Shown piece by piece: positions 53,527 through 61,928 of a DNA stretch of 64,000 bases. Both the position numbers and the translations under genes were made by a program. Each line of letters opens with the position of its first letter. The first letter of the stretch is position 1. The DNA comes from Flavobacteriaceae bacterium. Lineage in GTDB: Bacteria > Bacteroidota > Bacteroidia > Flavobacteriales > Flavobacteriaceae. Where the stretch lies: NCBI GenBank assembly GCA_009886755.1, contig QXYU01000046.1, positions 24,662 through 88,661 on the forward strand, read 5' to 3'. The notes beneath the pieces are model-generated. The model saw nothing but the letters and a program-made list of their open reading frames with translations. It searched no databases and had not been told where the DNA came from.

Positions 53527-54553
53527 GCCTACTGCTGAGGGAATGCCTTCCGAGGAAGCACCCCTTTACGAACATTATCGCTTTCAAGCCGATTCAGGGC
53601 AAGAACCTCTTCGGGTTGATAAATTTTTGATGAATCGCATCGAAAATGCCACTCGAAATAAGATTCAACAAACAGCGAAAGCCGGGAGTATTTTTGTGAA
53701 TGAAGAAGTGGTCAAATCCAACTACCGTGTCAAAGGTAATGATGAGGTAAAGGTTTTGTTTCACCATCCTCCCTATGAAAATCTTTTGATTGCCGAGGAT
53801 TTACCCCTGGATATTGTCTATGAGGACGACACCTTGGTGGTGGTCAACAAAGCCGCTGGAATGGTTGTGCATCCCGGACATGGGAACTATTCTGGAACCC
53901 TTGTCAATGCATTGCTGTACCATTTTAAAAATTTACCAGCGAATAGTAATGAACGGCCGGGTTTGGTGCATCGTATTGATAAAGATACCAGTGGTCTTTT
54001 AGTAATTGCCAAAACAGAGGAAGCGATGACCCATCTGGCCAAGCAGTTTTTTGATAAAAGCTCCGAAAGAGAATATGTTGCTTTGGTATGGGGCGATGTG
54101 GCAGAAGACAAAGGAACGGTGGGAGGACATATAGGGCGACATCCTAAAAATCGCTTACAAATGACTGTCTTCCCCGAGGGAGAACAAGGAAAAGAGGCCA
54201 TTACCCACTACGAAGTAATGGAGCGACTGCGCTATGTGAGTTTGATTAAATGCCGATTGGAAACGGGACGTACCCATCAAATTCGAGCTCATATGAAGCA
54301 TATAGGACACACCCTTTTTAACGATGCTCGCTATGGGGGTGATGTATTGCTTAAGGGAACGCATTTTACCAAATACAAACAGTTTGTGGACAACTGTTTT
54401 CGTTTGATTCCCCGCCAAGCATTACATGCCAGAACCCTTGGCTTTGTTCATCCCAAAACAGGAAAAAAAGTTCACTTTGAAGCACCGCTTCCCGAGGATT
54501 TTTCCTCCGTAATTGCCAAGTGGCAACACTATGTACAGCACAAATTGACATAA
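53513..54553 (+). CDS. rluD: RluA-family 23S rRNA pseudouridine synthase
   Basis: Isomerises uridine in 23S rRNA. N-terminal S4-like domain (about 25-85; RVDKFLMNRIENATRNKIQ), then the catalytic domain with HRIDKDTSGLLVIAKT near 150 (catalytic Asp) and CRLETGRTHQIRAHMKHIGH near 245. 346 residues from ATG 53513; a TTG at 53507 is also in frame. The RluD type is inferred from length and the S4 domain. Confidence 0.9.
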   Translation: MEDAKPTAEGMPSEEAPLYEHYRFQADSGQEPLRVDKFLMNRIENATRNKIQQTAKAGSIFVNEEVVKSNYRVKGNDEVKVLFHHPPYENLLIAEDLPLDIVYEDDTLVVVNKAAGMVVHPGHGNYSGTLVNALLYHFKNLPANSNERPGLVHRIDKDTSGLLVIAKTEEAMTHLAKQFFDKSSEREYVALVWGDVAEDKGTVGGHIGRHPKNRLQMTVFPEGEQGKEAITHYEVMERLRYVSLIKCRLETGRTHQIRAHMKHIGHTLFNDARYGGDVLLKGTHFTKYKQFVDNCFRLIPRQALHARTLGFVHPKTGKKVHFEAPLPEDFSSVIAKWQHYVQHKLT

Positions 54554-54574
54554 GCTAGGAATCTTTTACCTTTG
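54545..54574 (+). promoter_or_regulatory. Promoter of yaaA
   Basis: TTG at 54545-54547 and TACCTTTG at 54567-54574 are spaced 19 bp. The -7 is exact. The box lies 11 nt before the yaaA ATG and just after the rluD stop. Confidence 0.75.
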
Positions 54575-54585
54575 AAAAAAAGCGT

Positions 54586-55347
54586 ATGAAGATTCTCCTT
54601 TCTCCAGCCAAGTCGATGAATGCCGAACGACCCATTCCAGACTATGCCTATAGTTCTATTGTTTTTGAAGAAGAAGCCCTTCGGATCAATAAGTTATTGC
54701 GTGGCAAATCGGCACGATCCCTTGCCAAGTTAATGCATATATCCGATGCCCTTGCCTCGCTAAACGCAGATCGAAATCAGCAGTTTTCGTTTCCTTTTAC
54801 CGATGAAAATGCCCGTCCTGCGGTGTTTTATTTTGATGGAGATGTATATCAAGGTTTGGATGTAGAAACTCTCCAAGCTCAATATTATGATCGTTTGCAG
54901 GATCAAGTTCGGATCCTTTCTGGGCTCTATGGCCTTTTGCGTCCTATGGATCGGATTCAAGCCTATCGATTGGAGATGGGAACCAAATTCCCCATTGGGT
55001 CTAAGAAAAATTTAGTTGCTTTTTGGAAGCCAAAATTGACAGCCTTTCTAAATGCTGAACTGGAGTCCGATGAATGGGTGGTGAATCTGGCGAGTAATGA
55101 ATATTTTTCGGCATTGGATGCCAAGGCCATTAAAGGACAATTCTTACAGCCGCAGTTCAAAGACTATAAGAATGGAACTTTAAAAATGATTTCCTTTTTT
55201 GCCAAAAAGGCACGTGGAATGATGACCCGTTATCTAATTGAAAACGAATGCACAACTCGCGATGAAATATTGAGCTTTGATGGGGGCGATTACCATTTCA
55301 GTGAAACGCATACGGAAGACCCCACCAAGCCAGTTTTTATTCGCTAG
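54586..55347 (+). CDS. yaaA: Peroxide stress protein YaaA
   Basis: Family DUF328; in E. coli YaaA lowers intracellular free iron under peroxide stress. 253 residues with MKILLSPAKSMN, YQGLDVETL, ILSGLYGLLRPMDRIQAYRLEMG, NLASNEYF and FAKKARGMMTRYLI. Full-length. Convergent overlap of 11 bp with the THX gene. Confidence 0.95.
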   Translation: MKILLSPAKSMNAERPIPDYAYSSIVFEEEALRINKLLRGKSARSLAKLMHISDALASLNADRNQQFSFPFTDENARPAVFYFDGDVYQGLDVETLQAQYYDRLQDQVRILSGLYGLLRPMDRIQAYRLEMGTKFPIGSKKNLVAFWKPKLTAFLNAELESDEWVVNLASNEYFSALDAKAIKGQFLQPQFKDYKNGTLKMISFFAKKARGMMTRYLIENECTTRDEILSFDGGDYHFSETHTEDPTKPVFIR

Positions 55348-55441
55348 TTTTTTGCTGTTTTGTTTTTCGCTTGGGGCGTCGTACCCCATAGGATCCTCGA
55401 ATGATCTTTCCGCGACGTGTTTTTTTATCGCCTTTACCCAT
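55337..55441 (-). CDS. 30S ribosomal protein THX
   Basis: A 34-residue gene on the minus strand, MGKGDKKTRRGKIIRGSYG, then VRRPKRKTKQQKTSE and a TAA stop. It is the classic bTHX sequence: a basic peptide that sits in the head of the 30S subunit, known from Thermus and common in Bacteroidota. It is too short for usual ORF cut-offs. The ATG shares CATG with the ATG of the divergent gene at 55440. The 3' end overlaps yaaA. Confidence 0.93.
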   Translation of the reverse strand: MGKGDKKTRRGKIIRGSYGVRRPKRKTKQQKTSE

Positions 55442-56140
55442 GATTGATAAGATTTGGTTAAATGAAAGTACGAAAATGTGGTTACATCAACATCCTTTTG
55501 AACTCTTCTTGCCAAAGGAGGCCACCCACCTCATTGTGGGGACGCTTCCCCCACCACGATTTTTCTACGGTGACTTAAAATCGGGTGATGTCCCTTTTTG
55601 TTACGGAAGCATTGATGGTCAATTGTGGCCAATTTTGGATCGTATTTATTCGTTGGATTTACGATTTGAAAACTCAGCAGCTGCGGTTCAAGAACGCAAA
55701 ACTTTTTTAACCCAGATAAACATGGGGATATGTGATATTGTAGCACACTGCTATCGAAAAAAATGGGACGCTTCTGATATGGGAATGCAAGAGGTGCAAC
55801 TGCGTGATTTTTTTAGTTATTTGGATCAGGTTCCCAAGGTGCAAACATTATTGTTCACGGGAGGCGATAATAAAAATGGTCCTACCTATTTTTTTAACGT
55901 TACTTGAAAAGTAAAGGATTGAGCTTAGCATTGGAAAATGATGCAGTCCCCCGACAACATTCCTTTACCTATAACAAACGAAGGCTTACAACCTATTCGC
56001 TAACAGCTCCCTCTGGAGCTGCCAATCGAGCTGTGGGGAGTATGGCAGCCTATAAGGCTCAAAAAGCAAAAGACCCCAGTTTTACGACTCTTGATTTTCG
56101 AGTGCAACAATACCAAAAAGTATTCCCCCAGATTATTTAA
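55440..56140 (+). pseudogene. Uracil-DNA glycosylase superfamily gene broken by a single-base frameshift
   Basis: Two plus-strand frames together make one protein of about 230 residues. The first (from ATG 55440) carries HLIVGTLPPPRFFYG near 26-40, NMGICDIVAHC and LLFTGGDNKNGPTYFF. The second carries YLKSKGLSLALE and the family C-terminus TAPSGAANRAVGSMAAYK. They meet at TTTAACGTTACTTG near 55898. Restoring one C (AACCGTTAC) gives FNRYLKSKG in a single frame. A start shared with THX and an 8-bp overlap with the M15 gene suggest the locus is otherwise intact. Decay or sequencing error are both possible. Confidence 0.75.
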
Positions 56141-56840
56141 GCACAGGGTTGATTCCTTTTACATGACTTTCTCGATAAGCCATCAAAAAAGCTTGATCGA
56201 GATGATTACTGCCTTCCATGTCCAAGTCGGAAAGCGCTTCTTTAAGGTCTAGCTTCAAATAGGCTTTATACAGCGGCCGGGAAAGGGGCGCATAACTATA
56301 GTGCCAAGGCTCATATGAAAACCCAGGGCGTTCGGAATCGTCGGGATAAGCACAAATGAATCCATAGTCTTGGGCGTGTGCCTCTAGCCATTTACGAAGT
56401 GGCTCATAAGGGCCGGAATTGTGAAATTTTCGAGTGAGTAAAACATCGCCTTCAGGAGGTATAGCTCCGTCAACAATATCAATTTCAGTTCCCCAATGAT
56501 GGCGTGAGGTTCCCGGAATGGTAGAGTATTGTATGATTTTCTGAATGTTTTTTTGGGGGCTCAATCCGGCTTTTGCATTGGCTTTGTATTTTCGGTTCCA
56601 GATAGCGCGCTGGCGTTGGTAGGATCGAAAACTACTGACCGCTTTGATTTTGATGCCTTCTTTTTTGGCAGCGGCTTTCATCTGTTCAAAAGCATCCGCC
56701 GCTTGGGGGAGTAATTGACATCCATTTCCAGCCAGAGAAATCTCTTTTTTACCAAGTAATTGTTCGGTTTCAAATTGAGGTGACGGCTGAGCACAACTCA
56801 TAAATGAAGCCATCATAAAGAAAAATGATATTCGGGTCAT
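56133..56840 (-). CDS. M15 family D-alanyl-D-alanine carboxypeptidase, lipoprotein
   Basis: VanY/DacB-type zinc peptidase that trims peptidoglycan peptides. Lipoprotein signal with Cys16 in FMSC. Zinc motif SRHHWGTEID (His114, Asp121) and the second site EPWHYSY. AVSSFRSYQRQRAIWNRKY is a typical M15B substrate-site stretch. 235 residues. Overlaps the acetyltransferase gene by 4 nt and forms an operon with it. Confidence 0.9.
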   Translation of the reverse strand: MTRISFFFMMASFMSCAQPSPQFETEQLLGKKEISLAGNGCQLLPQAADAFEQMKAAAKKEGIKIKAVSSFRSYQRQRAIWNRKYKANAKAGLSPQKNIQKIIQYSTIPGTSRHHWGTEIDIVDGAIPPEGDVLLTRKFHNSGPYEPLRKWLEAHAQDYGFICAYPDDSERPGFSYEPWHYSYAPLSRPLYKAYLKLDLKEALSDLDMEGSNHLDQAFLMAYRESHVKGINPVLK

Positions 56841-57286
56841 GTGGATGGGTGTTTTGTGTAGCGTAAATGAGGACCAACCGTTGGAATTTCAAATACGTCT
56901 CCGGTGGATTGGTAATCTAAGTGCAGGTATAATTGTTGGGCGTTAACTCGGGCATTGAGCCAAAACACCTGAGGATGAAACTCGTCTTGAAGTTGTTTTT
57001 CTGCTGCGATAAGGAGTTTACTGGCAATTCCATTGCGTTGATAAGATTCAATAACGGCCATACCTCGAAATTGAAATGCCATTTGCTCGGGCTGGGTTTC
57101 CAGTGGATTTTCCATTGCGGAGAGGATCCCCACAAGTTCTTCATTGGCAAAAGCTCCCCAATGCCGAGTCGAAGGGGCTTTGTCTTTGTCAAAATGACAA
57201 TCAGATAGGGGGCGGCCTTGGCGTAACATCTGTTGCCGAATCGGCAAGGTGTTTTCTGCGGTAATGTTTAGGATGCTTAGATTCAC
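56837..57286 (-). CDS. GNAT family N-acetyltransferase
   Basis: A 149-residue GNAT protein. Acetyl-CoA loop in MAVIESYQRNGIASKLL (Q/RxxGxG/A type) near 84-100, followed by FWLNARVNAQQLYLHLDYQ. GTG start at 57286 (VNLSILNITAENTL). The open frame extends upstream through the tRNA-Gly gene on the opposite strand and is discarded. Substrate unknown. Confidence 0.82.
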   Translation of the reverse strand: MNLSILNITAENTLPIRQQMLRQGRPLSDCHFDKDKAPSTRHWGAFANEELVGILSAMENPLETQPEQMAFQFRGMAVIESYQRNGIASKLLIAAEKQLQDEFHPQVFWLNARVNAQQLYLHLDYQSTGDVFEIPTVGPHLRYTKHPST

Positions 57287-57309
57287 ACCTCTAAAATAAA
57301 AAAAAATGA

Positions 57310-57317
57310 TATATTTG
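57310..57317 (+). promoter_or_regulatory. -7 box of tRNA-Gly
   Basis: TATATTTG matches TAnnTTTG and ends eight bases before the first tRNA base, the right distance for a start of transcription at or near the tRNA end. Confidence 0.65.
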
Positions 57318-57324
57318 GAACTAT

Positions 57325-57397
57325 GCGGGAGTAGCTCAGTTGGTAGAGCGTCAGCCTTCCAAGCTGAATGTCGCCGGTTCGAACCCGGTCTCCCGCT
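57325..57397 (+). tRNA. tRNA-Gly (anticodon UCC)
   Basis: A 73-nt cloverleaf. Acceptor stem GCGGGAG with CTCCCGC (7 bp) and discriminator T. D-arm with AGCTCAGTTGGTAGAGC, anticodon stem TCAGC/GCTGA around CTTCCAA (anticodon TCC), and T-arm CCGGTTCGAACCCGG. No CCA is encoded. Confidence 0.96.
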
Positions 57398-57402
57398 CAA
57401 TC

Positions 57403-57432
57403 ACTTTTAACAAAAGTTTTCCTTTTTTTTTT
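57403..57432 (+). terminator. Terminator after tRNA-Gly
   Basis: ACTTTT-AAC-AAAAGT hairpin followed by a long T-run broken by CC. The stem is A/T-rich, so the strength is modest. Confidence 0.6.
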
Positions 57433-57465
57433 CGTTTTTGATTTCCCCTCGACTATCTTTAATTC

Positions 57466-58191
57466 ATGAAGTTCTGGGTTTCTCTTTTATGTATATTCTT
57501 ATCAGTCGGGTGGCTCCATGCTCAAAAACCGGTGTATGTCCAAGGAAAGCTTATTTACAGAAATGCGAATGTTGTAGCGGCCAATGTGATAAACAATACA
57601 GCACAATTGAGCACCATAACCGACAGTAACGGAGCCTTTGAAATTTTAGCAAATTTGGGTGACGAGCTTGTTTTTTCTTCGGTGCAATACACGATCAAAA
57701 CCATCAAAATCACTCCTGATATTCTCCGCAAAAAACGACTCATCGTTTCCGTTAACGAGAAAATCCAAGCCTTAGAAGAAATCGTGATCACCCCTGAGGA
57801 TACCGAACAGTTTATGAATCTGAAAAATGAGGAGTTTAAGGGGTATGATTACAAGCAAGATAAATCGACCCGAATTACCAATGCAGCCATGGATGAACCC
57901 CGCTTGACGAATGGCTTAAACATTGTGAATATTGCCAAATTGGCGATGCAACTGATGCAAGGAAAAACCGCAGAGGAACGGAAAAATTTGAAGCCCAGTC
58001 GAGTTTTGCCCTATTTGTTTGAGGATCGTTTTTTTACCGAAACACTTTCATTGCCGAAAGATCAGGTAACGGGTTTCTTAGAGTATATCGATCAGCAATT
58101 ACCCACCCAAGACCTACTGAATAAAAGCAAGGAATTTGAACTCATTGACTATTTAATCAATGAAAGTGAAAACTATCAATCTCAAAATTAA
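57466..58191 (+). CDS. Exported CarboxypepD_reg-like protein (copy 1)
   Basis: Signal peptide (MKFWVSLLCIFLSVGWLHAQ), then a carboxypeptidase-regulatory-like beta domain (about 22-110): VQGKLIYRNANVVAANVINN, TDSNGAFEI and a FSSVQYTIKTIKI strand. A following ALEEIVITPED resembles the link to the plug of TonB-dependent receptors, but no receptor follows. The C-terminal 120 residues are helical and unassigned. 241 residues. First gene of a tight envelope cluster; overlaps the next gene by 32 nt. Confidence 0.8.
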   Translation: MKFWVSLLCIFLSVGWLHAQKPVYVQGKLIYRNANVVAANVINNTAQLSTITDSNGAFEILANLGDELVFSSVQYTIKTIKITPDILRKKRLIVSVNEKIQALEEIVITPEDTEQFMNLKNEEFKGYDYKQDKSTRITNAAMDEPRLTNGLNIVNIAKLAMQLMQGKTAEERKNLKPSRVLPYLFEDRFFTETLSLPKDQVTGFLEYIDQQLPTQDLLNKSKEFELIDYLINESENYQSQN

Positions 58192-58981
58192 CCCCTTGCG
58201 AGTACTAGCCCTAATGCTCTTACTGGCATCACACTCCCTTTTTTCTCAGCAATTCAAAACCCTTGTGGGGCAGGTCAAACACGATTCCTTGTCCGTAAGT
58301 GGCATTCATATTATTAACCAAACCAAGGGTACTGCTACCATTACTGATGTTGAAGGTACTTTTGAAATGGTGGTGTCTCCTGGAGATATTTTGTTTTTTT
58401 CAGCCATTCAGTTTAAACCCAAAGCCCTTCCTATTGCAACCACTCTTTTTGAGGCCGCAGCGCTAACGGTTTATCTAGAGCCATTTGTGAATGAATTGGA
58501 TGAGGTTGTGGTTCGGCCGTATGATTTATCAGGCGATTTGAGTCGAGATTTACAAAATACAGCTATTCAAAATCCAGTCAATTTTTATTCTTTGGGGATC
58601 CCCGGTTTTGGAGGGAAACGAGAAGAAAAAATAGTCTCTGGGAAAAGCCTACTCCTAAATACCCTATTGCTTCCCATCAGCGGCGGGATTAATTTAGAAG
58701 CTGCGTACAAACATTTTTCAGGGTATTACAAAAGCCTCAAGAAAAAACGCCAGTTGGACAAGCAATTTGAAATCACCTACCAGATTATACAGTTCTATGG
58801 GGTCCAATTTTTGATGGATAATTATGCTCTTTCCGAGGAAAATGTATATGAATTTATAACAGGCGCACAAGAAAATTTCCCAATAGACGGAGCCTTTCGT
58901 AAGAAAAATCATACGCAGCTGCTCAGTTTTTTGGAGACCTATGCGTCCGAATTTAAACCTCCAGGAAACACAAAATCATAA
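58160..58981 (+). CDS. Exported CarboxypepD_reg-like protein (copy 2)
   Basis: Paralogue of the previous gene: signal peptide near 12-30, then the same beta domain (LVGQVKHDSLSVSGIHIINQ, TDVEGTFEMVVSPGD) and the LDEVVVRPYDLSGDLSRD transition. A helical tail of 150 residues contains a GGINLEAAYKHFSGYYKSLKK segment. 273 residues. Starts inside the end of copy 1 in a different frame and runs directly into the next gene. Function unknown. Confidence 0.78.
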   Translation: MKVKTINLKINPLRVLALMLLLASHSLFSQQFKTLVGQVKHDSLSVSGIHIINQTKGTATITDVEGTFEMVVSPGDILFFSAIQFKPKALPIATTLFEAAALTVYLEPFVNELDEVVVRPYDLSGDLSRDLQNTAIQNPVNFYSLGIPGFGGKREEKIVSGKSLLLNTLLLPISGGINLEAAYKHFSGYYKSLKKKRQLDKQFEITYQIIQFYGVQFLMDNYALSEENVYEFITGAQENFPIDGAFRKKNHTQLLSFLETYASEFKPPGNTKS

Positions 58982-59491
58982 ATGAATCTACAAACGATGT
59001 TTAAAAAGATCGGATTATTATTTATAATGCTATTAACGATGGGTTTTACCCTCCACGATGTTTATATATCCTCCATGAAGATGGAATTAATCCCTACGAG
59101 TGGTGAACTTCAATTAACCCTTCAAGTTTTTACGGACGATTTGGAGTTGGTTCTACAGTCACAATCGGGTGAGGAAATTCAATTGAATCCTGACCGGCAA
59201 GCCACGAACTCTTTGATTGCAGCTTATTTAAAGTCAGTTTTGAAATTCAGTGCCGCCAAGACGCCGATCTCTTTAGAGTATCTCGGCAAGGAATATCACG
59301 ATGATTTGACCCTGATCTATATGCAGGCAAAGCTAGCCGATGAAATGTCTGAGCTGGAATTAACCCATCAGCTTTTCCTGTCAGAATTGCCCACGCAGCA
59401 AAATTTAGTTCACTTTAAAAGCGACTCCTACCGGAAGAGTTTTCTCTTTGATGCACGAATGCAAAAATCACCAATTCGGATTCGTCCCTAA
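58982..59491 (+). CDS. DUF6702 family protein, exported
   Basis: A 169-residue protein with a hydrophobic N-terminus (about 8-23) followed by LHDVYISSMKMELIP. LQVFTDDLELVLQ is the core pattern of the DUF6702 family (short beta-rich envelope proteins of flavobacteria). Function unknown. No gap between the stop of copy 2 and this ATG, implying coupling. Confidence 0.75.
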   Translation: MNLQTMFKKIGLLFIMLLTMGFTLHDVYISSMKMELIPTSGELQLTLQVFTDDLELVLQSQSGEEIQLNPDRQATNSLIAAYLKSVLKFSAAKTPISLEYLGKEYHDDLTLIYMQAKLADEMSELELTHQLFLSELPTQQNLVHFKSDSYRKSFLFDARMQKSPIRIRP

Positions 59492-59558
59492 GATTTGGAC
59501 AGGAAACCCTTGGGAGCCTATGAATTTATAGTAAATTAGGCTAGTTAAAATTCAGATT

Positions 59559-61865
59559 ATGAGAATACTAACCTATGTGCAAGTGCCATTACTTGCTCTG
59601 TTTTCTGTGGCTTTATGGAGTCAAGAAGCTCCAGCTGAAAGAGAAGGTGGACACACCAATAGCAACAAATTCAAACAATTGTACGAAGAGTTTTCTACCC
59701 CCAATCGTTTTCGAACGGCTTCGGGTGCTCCAGGAGTTGATTATTATCAACAGCAGGTAGACTATGTGATGGATTTGGAATTGGATGACAAAAACACCAA
59801 ACTCTATGGAGAAGAAACCATCACCTATACCAATAATTCTCCAGATGTATTGACCTATCTATGGGTTCAGCTGGATCAAAATATTCGGAAAAAAGATGCG
59901 CCTGCTTTGGAAAAAAACGGAAGTGGTTTTCAACCCTTGGCAAGAGCATCCACTTTTGTAAAAAATTATATGGATGAACCTTTTGATGGAGGATTTAATA
60001 TCGAATCTGTCACGTCCGCTAATGGGCAGGCATTGCCCTATCGAATCAATCAGACCATGATGCGAATTGATTTGCCAAGTCCTATTTTGCCTGGAGGACA
60101 ATACCACTTTTCGATCAAATGGTGGTATAACGTAAATAATCACGTGACAAATCGAGCGCGTTCGGGTTATGAGTATTTTCCAGAGGATGGAAATCGTGCC
60201 TATGTTATTGCTCAGTTTTTTCCTCGTATGGCGGTTTACAATGATGTGGAAGGATGGCAAAATTATCAGTTCTGGGGCAATGGCGAGTTCGCACTGAACT
60301 TTGGAAATTATGAAGTCAACCTGACGGTACCTGCAGACCATATTGTGGAAGCCACGGGTCAACTTCAAAACCCTAAAGAGATATTGTCTCGTGAAGAATT
60401 CAAACGCTATAAAAAGGCGCAAAACACTTTTGATAGTCCCGTGATCATTGTGACCCAAGATGAAGCGGAAGCAAAAGAAGCCGTTTTCTCAGATAAGAAA
60501 AAAACGTGGCGTTATGTGGCTAAAAATGTCCGTGATTTTGCCTTTGCAAGTTCCCGAAAGTTTATTTGGGATATGATGGCGGTGCAAGTAGGTCCCCGTA
60601 AAGTAATGGCGGTGTCTTTGTATCCCAAAGAAGGCAATCCACTGTGGGAAGAATATTCAACACGCGCGGTGGCTCAGTCACTAGACACCTATTCCAAATA
60701 TACATTTAACTATCCCTATCCCAAGGCGGTATCTGTGCATGCCAAAAACCAGGGAATGGAATACCCCATGATTTGTTGGAATTATGGTCGACCCAATGAA
60801 GATGGCACCTATTCCGACCGAACTAAGTTTGGAATGATCAGTGTGATCATTCACGAGGTAGGGCACAACTATTTTCCCATGATTGTCAATTCGGACGAGC
60901 GCCAGTGGGGCTGGATGGACGAAGGATTGGATACTTTTATGCAGTATTTGACAGAGCAACAATTTGGAGTTAATTATCCCGAGGCAATTGCACCTTTAGA
61001 GGCTTTTCCTTCTCGTAGAGGCGCTCCTTCCAAGATCGTGCCCTATATGTCCGGAGATCAGAGTTTTATTTCCCCGATCATGTCCAATCCAGAAAATGTC
61101 TTTCAATTAGGGCCCAACGCCTATGGAAAGCCTGCAACCGCACTCAATATTTTGAGAGAAACGATTATGGGAAAAGAGCTGTTTGATTATGCCTTTAAGA
61201 CCTATGCCCAGCGATGGATATTTAAGCATCCTACTCCTGAAGACTTCTTCCGAACCATGGAAGATGCTTCAGCGGTGGATTTAGACTGGTTCTGGAGAGG
61301 ATGGTTTTATTCTACGGATTATGTTGACATCGGGGTGGGCTCGGTAAAAAAATACTATGTGTCTCCCAAGCCAGGGAAAGAAGTCGATGAGCTTCTGGAA
61401 CAATACAATATGACACCAGAGGATTTGCCAGAAAATATGATATATATGGTGGCAGAAGATTCAGAATCTTTTGAACCGAGTATGGCAGCGAGCTCAGCCA
61501 TTGATAATTCCCAATCACTTAGAAATTACATCGAAGAAAACAATGCTGAGATTGACCGAACTAATACGGAGCCCCCTAAATATTTTTATGAAATTGAGTT
61601 TGAAAAACCGGGAGGTTTGGTGATGCCGTTAATTGTAGAATACAGCTATGCCGATGGGAGTACCGAACGCGTGACCTATCCGGTTCAGGTGTGGCGTAAA
61701 AATGATGCGTCTGTTCGAAAAGTTTTGGCTACAAACAAAGAATTGGTAGGAGTGACCATTGATCCTGATGAAGAAACTGCTGATATTGACACAAGCAATA
61801 ACAGTTGGCCTAAAGAAGAACAGGCTTCAGATTTTGATAAATTCAAAGCAAAAATCAAAGGATAA
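59559..61865 (+). CDS. M1 family zinc metallopeptidase, exported
   Basis: Aminopeptidase N-like enzyme of 768 residues with a signal peptide (MRILTYVQVPLLALFSVALW). Catalytic zinc site HEVGH (His432, Glu433, His436) with the third ligand Glu455 in WMDEGLDT, HExxH-x18-E. The exopeptidase motif appears as GMEYPM near 400, in place of GAMEN. A C-terminal segment (about 590-768) is acidic. Last gene of the envelope cluster and likely its enzymatic part, trimming peptides in the periplasm or at the surface. Confidence 0.9.
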   Translation: MRILTYVQVPLLALFSVALWSQEAPAEREGGHTNSNKFKQLYEEFSTPNRFRTASGAPGVDYYQQQVDYVMDLELDDKNTKLYGEETITYTNNSPDVLTYLWVQLDQNIRKKDAPALEKNGSGFQPLARASTFVKNYMDEPFDGGFNIESVTSANGQALPYRINQTMMRIDLPSPILPGGQYHFSIKWWYNVNNHVTNRARSGYEYFPEDGNRAYVIAQFFPRMAVYNDVEGWQNYQFWGNGEFALNFGNYEVNLTVPADHIVEATGQLQNPKEILSREEFKRYKKAQNTFDSPVIIVTQDEAEAKEAVFSDKKKTWRYVAKNVRDFAFASSRKFIWDMMAVQVGPRKVMAVSLYPKEGNPLWEEYSTRAVAQSLDTYSKYTFNYPYPKAVSVHAKNQGMEYPMICWNYGRPNEDGTYSDRTKFGMISVIIHEVGHNYFPMIVNSDERQWGWMDEGLDTFMQYLTEQQFGVNYPEAIAPLEAFPSRRGAPSKIVPYMSGDQSFISPIMSNPENVFQLGPNAYGKPATALNILRETIMGKELFDYAFKTYAQRWIFKHPTPEDFFRTMEDASAVDLDWFWRGWFYSTDYVDIGVGSVKKYYVSPKPGKEVDELLEQYNMTPEDLPENMIYMVAEDSESFEPSMAASSAIDNSQSLRNYIEENNAEIDRTNTEPPKYFYEIEFEKPGGLVMPLIVEYSYADGSTERVTYPVQVWRKNDASVRKVLATNKELVGVTIDPDEETADIDTSNNSWPKEEQASDFDKFKAKIKG

Positions 61866-61874
61866 TTTAATTAC

Positions 61875-61904
61875 GCCCCAAGCCTGGCTTGGAGCTTTTT
61901 TTTT
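61875..61904 (+). terminator. Intrinsic terminator after the M1 peptidase gene
   Basis: CCAAGC-CTG-GCTTGG stem (61878-61892), extended by GC/GC pairs across one mismatch, followed by TTTTTTTTT. Confidence 0.85.
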
Positions 61905-61909
61905 CTTGG

Positions 61910-61917
61910 TATATTTG
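61910..61917 (+). promoter_or_regulatory. -7 box of tatA
   Basis: TATATTTG matches TAnnTTTG, 11 nt before the ATG. TTG at 61889-61891, in the terminator stem, sits 18 bp upstream and could be the -33 element, so promoter and terminator overlap. Confidence 0.6.
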
Positions 61918-61928
61918 AAAAAAAAGTC

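Noticed and set aside
57287..57400. Extension of the acetyltransferase ORF
   Set aside because: It is the antisense of tRNA-Gly and gives a sequence without family similarity.
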